A stretch of DNA of 64,000 nt from CABMKH01 sp040797625 (GTDB lineage Bacteria; Bacillota; Clostridia; Tissierellales; Tissierellaceae): contig JBQHQH010000002.1 of assembly GCA_052067355.1 (NCBI GenBank), positions 198,168 through 262,167 on the forward strand. The letters are read 5' to 3'. This document shows, in pieces, positions 61,318-64,000 of the stretch; position 1 is the first letter of the stretch, and each line of letters opens with the position of its first letter. The notes beneath the pieces were generated by a model that did no database searches, was not told the DNA's origin, and was given only the letters and a program-made list of their open reading frames with translations. The position numbers and the translations under genes are program-made.

Positions 61318-61725
61318 AGATAGTCAACTGATAATAACAAGTACAAATAGATACAAGTATCAAAATTCTATAATTTTTAAGTTTATTCTAAAATCCCAAC
61401 TGGTCTAAAATCTCAACTGGAAAAAATTATATATAAGTAGCTCTATTCAAATAGTCATTTATTGCCGAATATATTATATTGAAATATATAAGTTGTTTTT
61501 TATCCAGAACCTAATACGCTATCTTACTAAATAAAAGGAAGGTGAGAATATAAGTATCATAAAAAAATAATCACTTGATCTGCTTTCATATAAATTTTCA
61601 AGAAAACAACTTAAATGAGTAATATATTTTCAATGACACTGCTCTCCCAATGTTTTTATTCCTAGTTAAAAATTTACAATAAGAGTTCATGCCTAAAAAA
61701 ATAAATAAATTTGGAGGAAAAATCT
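61318..61725 (+). other. 408-base leader/intergenic stretch before the chemoreceptor
   Basis: No gene or recognised riboswitch. An AAGGAAGG at about 61537 is not followed by a usable start codon. A short repeat, CCCAACTGG/CTCAACTGG, occurs at 61397 and 61412. The promoter of the chemoreceptor was not pinned down. Confidence 0.5.
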
Positions 61726-63837
61726 ATGAAATCAATTAAAATGAAAATCTTATCAAGCACATTATCAGCTGTTTTAATAATATTTATATTGGTAACTGGT
61801 TTTATTACTTCAGGATCCTATAAGACATTGGAAGAAAACTCTATAAAGTATTTAAAATCAGAAACAGAAAAGTATGAATTAATGGTCGAAAAGGAAGTAG
61901 AATCTGCTTTAATATCTACTAATGAATTAGCTCGAACTTTTGAAGCACTAAAACAAAGCGGACATACAGCTAGGGATGCAATGAGTGAAATTATGAAAAA
62001 CATCTTGGAAAACGATGAAAGTCTATTTGGAGTGTGGACAGTTTGGGAGCCTAATGCATTAGATGGAAGAGATATGGAATATGTAAATACTAAGGGACAT
62101 GACAGTACAGGAAGATTTATACACTATTGGAATCGAGAAAGTGGAATAGTTGATCTTCAAGCATGTGGAAGCACATATGATAATTTAGATGAAACTGGAC
62201 TATGGTATCAAACTTCTAAGAATTCAAAACTACCTGCAGTTTTAGAACCATCTACTTATAATTTACAGGGAAAAGATGTGATGTTGGTAGCAGTTACAGC
62301 TCCTATCATGCAGAATGATACAGTAATAGGAGTTGTAGGAGTAGATATCTCCTTAGAAAGGCTTCAAGAAGTTATAGAAGAAATAACTTTATATGATACA
62401 GGATATGCTTTCTTAGTTACCCATGAAGGATTGATAGTAGGACATAAAAACAAAGAATTACTTGGACAAAATGAATTTGATATATTTGATAGCGAAGAAC
62501 TTGAACAAGCTATTCGTAATGGAGAAAATTCAATTCTAGAGAGAAAAGACTTTGAAGGCAACAGAAGAGAAATCCTAACTATATGCCCTATAAAAATTGA
62601 TGAGTTCGATCTCAATTGGTCCTTTGTATCCATTGTTCCTAGAGGAGAGATATATAGAGAACTGAATAAGTCCATTATAATCAGTGCTGTAGCAGGAGCT
62701 ATAGGCATAGCCATCTTGATAATCTTCATCTCAATAATTTCAAAGTCTATATCAAAACCAATCATAGATTTATCTAATGATATAGAAAGTTTAGCAAATT
62801 ATGATCTAACTAACAATGAAAGTAGCGAAACAATGAAGTATTTGGATAGAAAAGATGAGATAGGTATTATTTCTAGATCATTAAAGAGTATGAAGACAAA
62901 CTTTATTGATCTAATTAAAAAAATATCAAATAATTCACAACAAGTAGCATCATCTTCAGAAGAATTAACTGCCATTACTCAACAATCTGCTGTAGCTTCA
63001 CAAGAAGTAGCAAGAGCTATTGGAGATATTGCAAAAGGTGCAACAGATCAGGCAAGAGATACAGAACTAGGGGCAATAAATATTGATAAATTAGGCAAGG
63101 AAATAGAAAGAAATCAAATAGGTATAAAAAATTTAAATAATGCTGCTGACGGTGTATCTCAATTAAAAGATGAAGGTGTTGAAATCCTAAGAGATCTTGT
63201 ACAAAAGACCATGAGTACAAATGATTCAGTAAAAGAGATACATGAAATTATTACAAACACTAATGAAAGTGCAGAGAAGATAAAAAATGCCAGTGAAATG
63301 ATAAAGAGCATTGCAGAACAGACAAATCTATTAGCTTTAAATGCAGCAATAGAAGCCGCTAGAGCAGGAGAAGCAGGCAGAGGATTTGCAGTTGTAGCAG
63401 AAGAAATAAGAAAACTTGCAGAAGAATCCAATGAATTCACAGAAGATATTACTGAGATTATTGGAGATCTAGCTACTAAAACTGTCTATGCCGTTAACAC
63501 AATAGAAAAAATAGAAGAAATAGTAGCATCTCAAAGTGACAGTGTGAATATGACAAATGATAAATTTAAAGGAATAGATTCATCTATTGAAAATGTAAAA
63601 GAAGTAATTAAATTAATAAATGAATCAAGCTTAAAGATGGAAAATAGAAAAGAAGAAATAATAAGCATAATACAAAACTTATCAGCTATATCAGAAGAAA
63701 ATGCAGCTGGGACAGAAGAAGCTTCTGCCTCCGTAGAAGAGCAAACTGCCTCTATAGAAGAAATTTCCAGTGCAAGTGAAGCATTATCAACATTAGCAGA
63801 AGAGATGCAGAAGAGTATCGCGAGATTTAAATATTAA
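61726..63837 (+). CDS. Methyl-accepting chemotaxis protein (dCache-type)
   Basis: The protein of about 703 residues has TM1 (about 10-30), a large extracytoplasmic double-Cache sensor (about 35-310, WYQTSKNSKLPAV and VIGVVGVDISLERLQEV), TM2 (about 320-345), HAMP and an MCP signalling domain with the hairpin tip NLLALNAAIEAARAGEAGRG and coiled coils around it. It modulates CheA in response to a small molecule, often an amino acid. I chose the ATG at 61726, seven bases after GGAGGA; a TTG five codons earlier overlaps that site. Confidence 0.93.
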   Translation: MKSIKMKILSSTLSAVLIIFILVTGFITSGSYKTLEENSIKYLKSETEKYELMVEKEVESALISTNELARTFEALKQSGHTARDAMSEIMKNILENDESLFGVWTVWEPNALDGRDMEYVNTKGHDSTGRFIHYWNRESGIVDLQACGSTYDNLDETGLWYQTSKNSKLPAVLEPSTYNLQGKDVMLVAVTAPIMQNDTVIGVVGVDISLERLQEVIEEITLYDTGYAFLVTHEGLIVGHKNKELLGQNEFDIFDSEELEQAIRNGENSILERKDFEGNRREILTICPIKIDEFDLNWSFVSIVPRGEIYRELNKSIIISAVAGAIGIAILIIFISIISKSISKPIIDLSNDIESLANYDLTNNESSETMKYLDRKDEIGIISRSLKSMKTNFIDLIKKISNNSQQVASSSEELTAITQQSAVASQEVARAIGDIAKGATDQARDTELGAINIDKLGKEIERNQIGIKNLNNAADGVSQLKDEGVEILRDLVQKTMSTNDSVKEIHEIITNTNESAEKIKNASEMIKSIAEQTNLLALNAAIEAARAGEAGRGFAVVAEEIRKLAEESNEFTEDITEIIGDLATKTVYAVNTIEKIEEIVASQSDSVNMTNDKFKGIDSSIENVKEVIKLINESSLKMENRKEEIISIIQNLSAISEENAAGTEEASASVEEQTASIEEISSASEALSTLAEEMQKSIARFKY

Positions 63838-64000
63838 AGTATAAAAGGTGATTAAAAAGAAAGTTCTAGTAAGATTTAAAAACTCTTATGAGAATGTAAA
63901 TAACTTTGTGCTTTAGAGAGGATCGATTCTCTCTAACTGACAAGAAATATTAAGTTGGATAAAACTTACAATTGAATATATTAATTTTATCTTTGCCAAA
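63838..64000 (+). other. Tail of window, no gene
   Basis: AT-rich end without a gene. A short hairpin TTAGAGAG/CTCTCTAA at 63914-63938 lacks a T run. Confidence 0.5.

Noticed and set aside
63914..63938. Hairpin TTAGAGAG/CTCTCTAA after the chemoreceptor
   Set aside because: There is no T run, so it is not a convincing terminator.
1..64000. tRNA, rRNA or CRISPR arrays
   Set aside because: None recognised on either strand in reading through the window.

Overview
The window is AT-rich DNA from a low-GC Gram-positive anaerobe, most likely a member of Clostridia/Tissierellia. The evidence is AGGAGG-type ribosome binding sites with many GTG/TTG starts, a two-FeoA Feo system with a FeoB-associated Cys-rich peptide, sufCBDSU order, a rubrerythrin next to a PerR-like regulator, a methionine synthase split from its reactivation domain, and S-box and cobalamin riboswitches. 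No tRNA, rRNA, CRISPR array, transposase or phage gene was seen. The order-level placement is an inference from gene content only. Most genes lie on the minus strand.

Layout. 1-3124: end of a YitT-like gene, an ABC-2 exporter (ATPase and permease) with trmO behind a cobalamin riboswitch and terminator, and a divergent CGGC-domain gene. 3131-8477: a three-gene envelope operon (glycolipid-type glycosyltransferase, polysaccharide deacetylase, flippase-like protein) next to a two-component system whose sensor domain is internally duplicated. 8515-15333: degV, then a complete dipeptide/oligopeptide ABC importer with an attenuator-like hairpin between the binding protein and the permeases. 15473-19132: a diguanylate cyclase followed by a DHHW/MBOAT O-acetylation pair. 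19194-22773: a small membrane protein, a 680-bp gene-poor stretch with an imperfect 47-bp direct repeat, an ECF sigma/DUF4179 anti-sigma pair and a YbaK-type deacylase.

22869-31520: iron and methyl-group metabolism. The feo operon and a DUF2325 gene each sit behind a perfect Fur box. The operon metF - MetH reactivase - metH - tag is led by a SAM-I riboswitch with a clear terminator and promoter. 31534-37177: an ECF sigma factor leads a membrane protein, an ABC ATPase and two paralogous ABC-2 permeases; a divergent MerR/GyrI-like regulator has a 19-bp-spacer promoter. 37212-42119: sufCBDSU behind a third Fur box.

42241-50966: peptide and amino acid use (PepD, PepT, a YfcC transporter, then plus-strand VanX-like dipeptidase, APC permease and YtcJ-like amidohydrolase). 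50978-58049: a MacAB-type efflux system, a TraX-like protein and a BlaR1/BlaI pair with two operator repeats. 58386-63837: perR-rubrerythrin with a PerR-type palindrome, a CPA2 antiporter divergent from a PII-like protein, and a chemoreceptor.

The parts fit an anaerobe that imports peptides, tunes methionine synthesis to SAM, tunes iron uptake and Fe-S assembly to iron, and answers envelope or antibiotic stress with several sensor/exporter cassettes. The least expected arrangements are the cobalamin riboswitch over trmO plus an exporter, the iron-regulated DUF2325 gene, the PII-like/antiporter pair and the sigma-factor-led exporter with two long-loop permeases.
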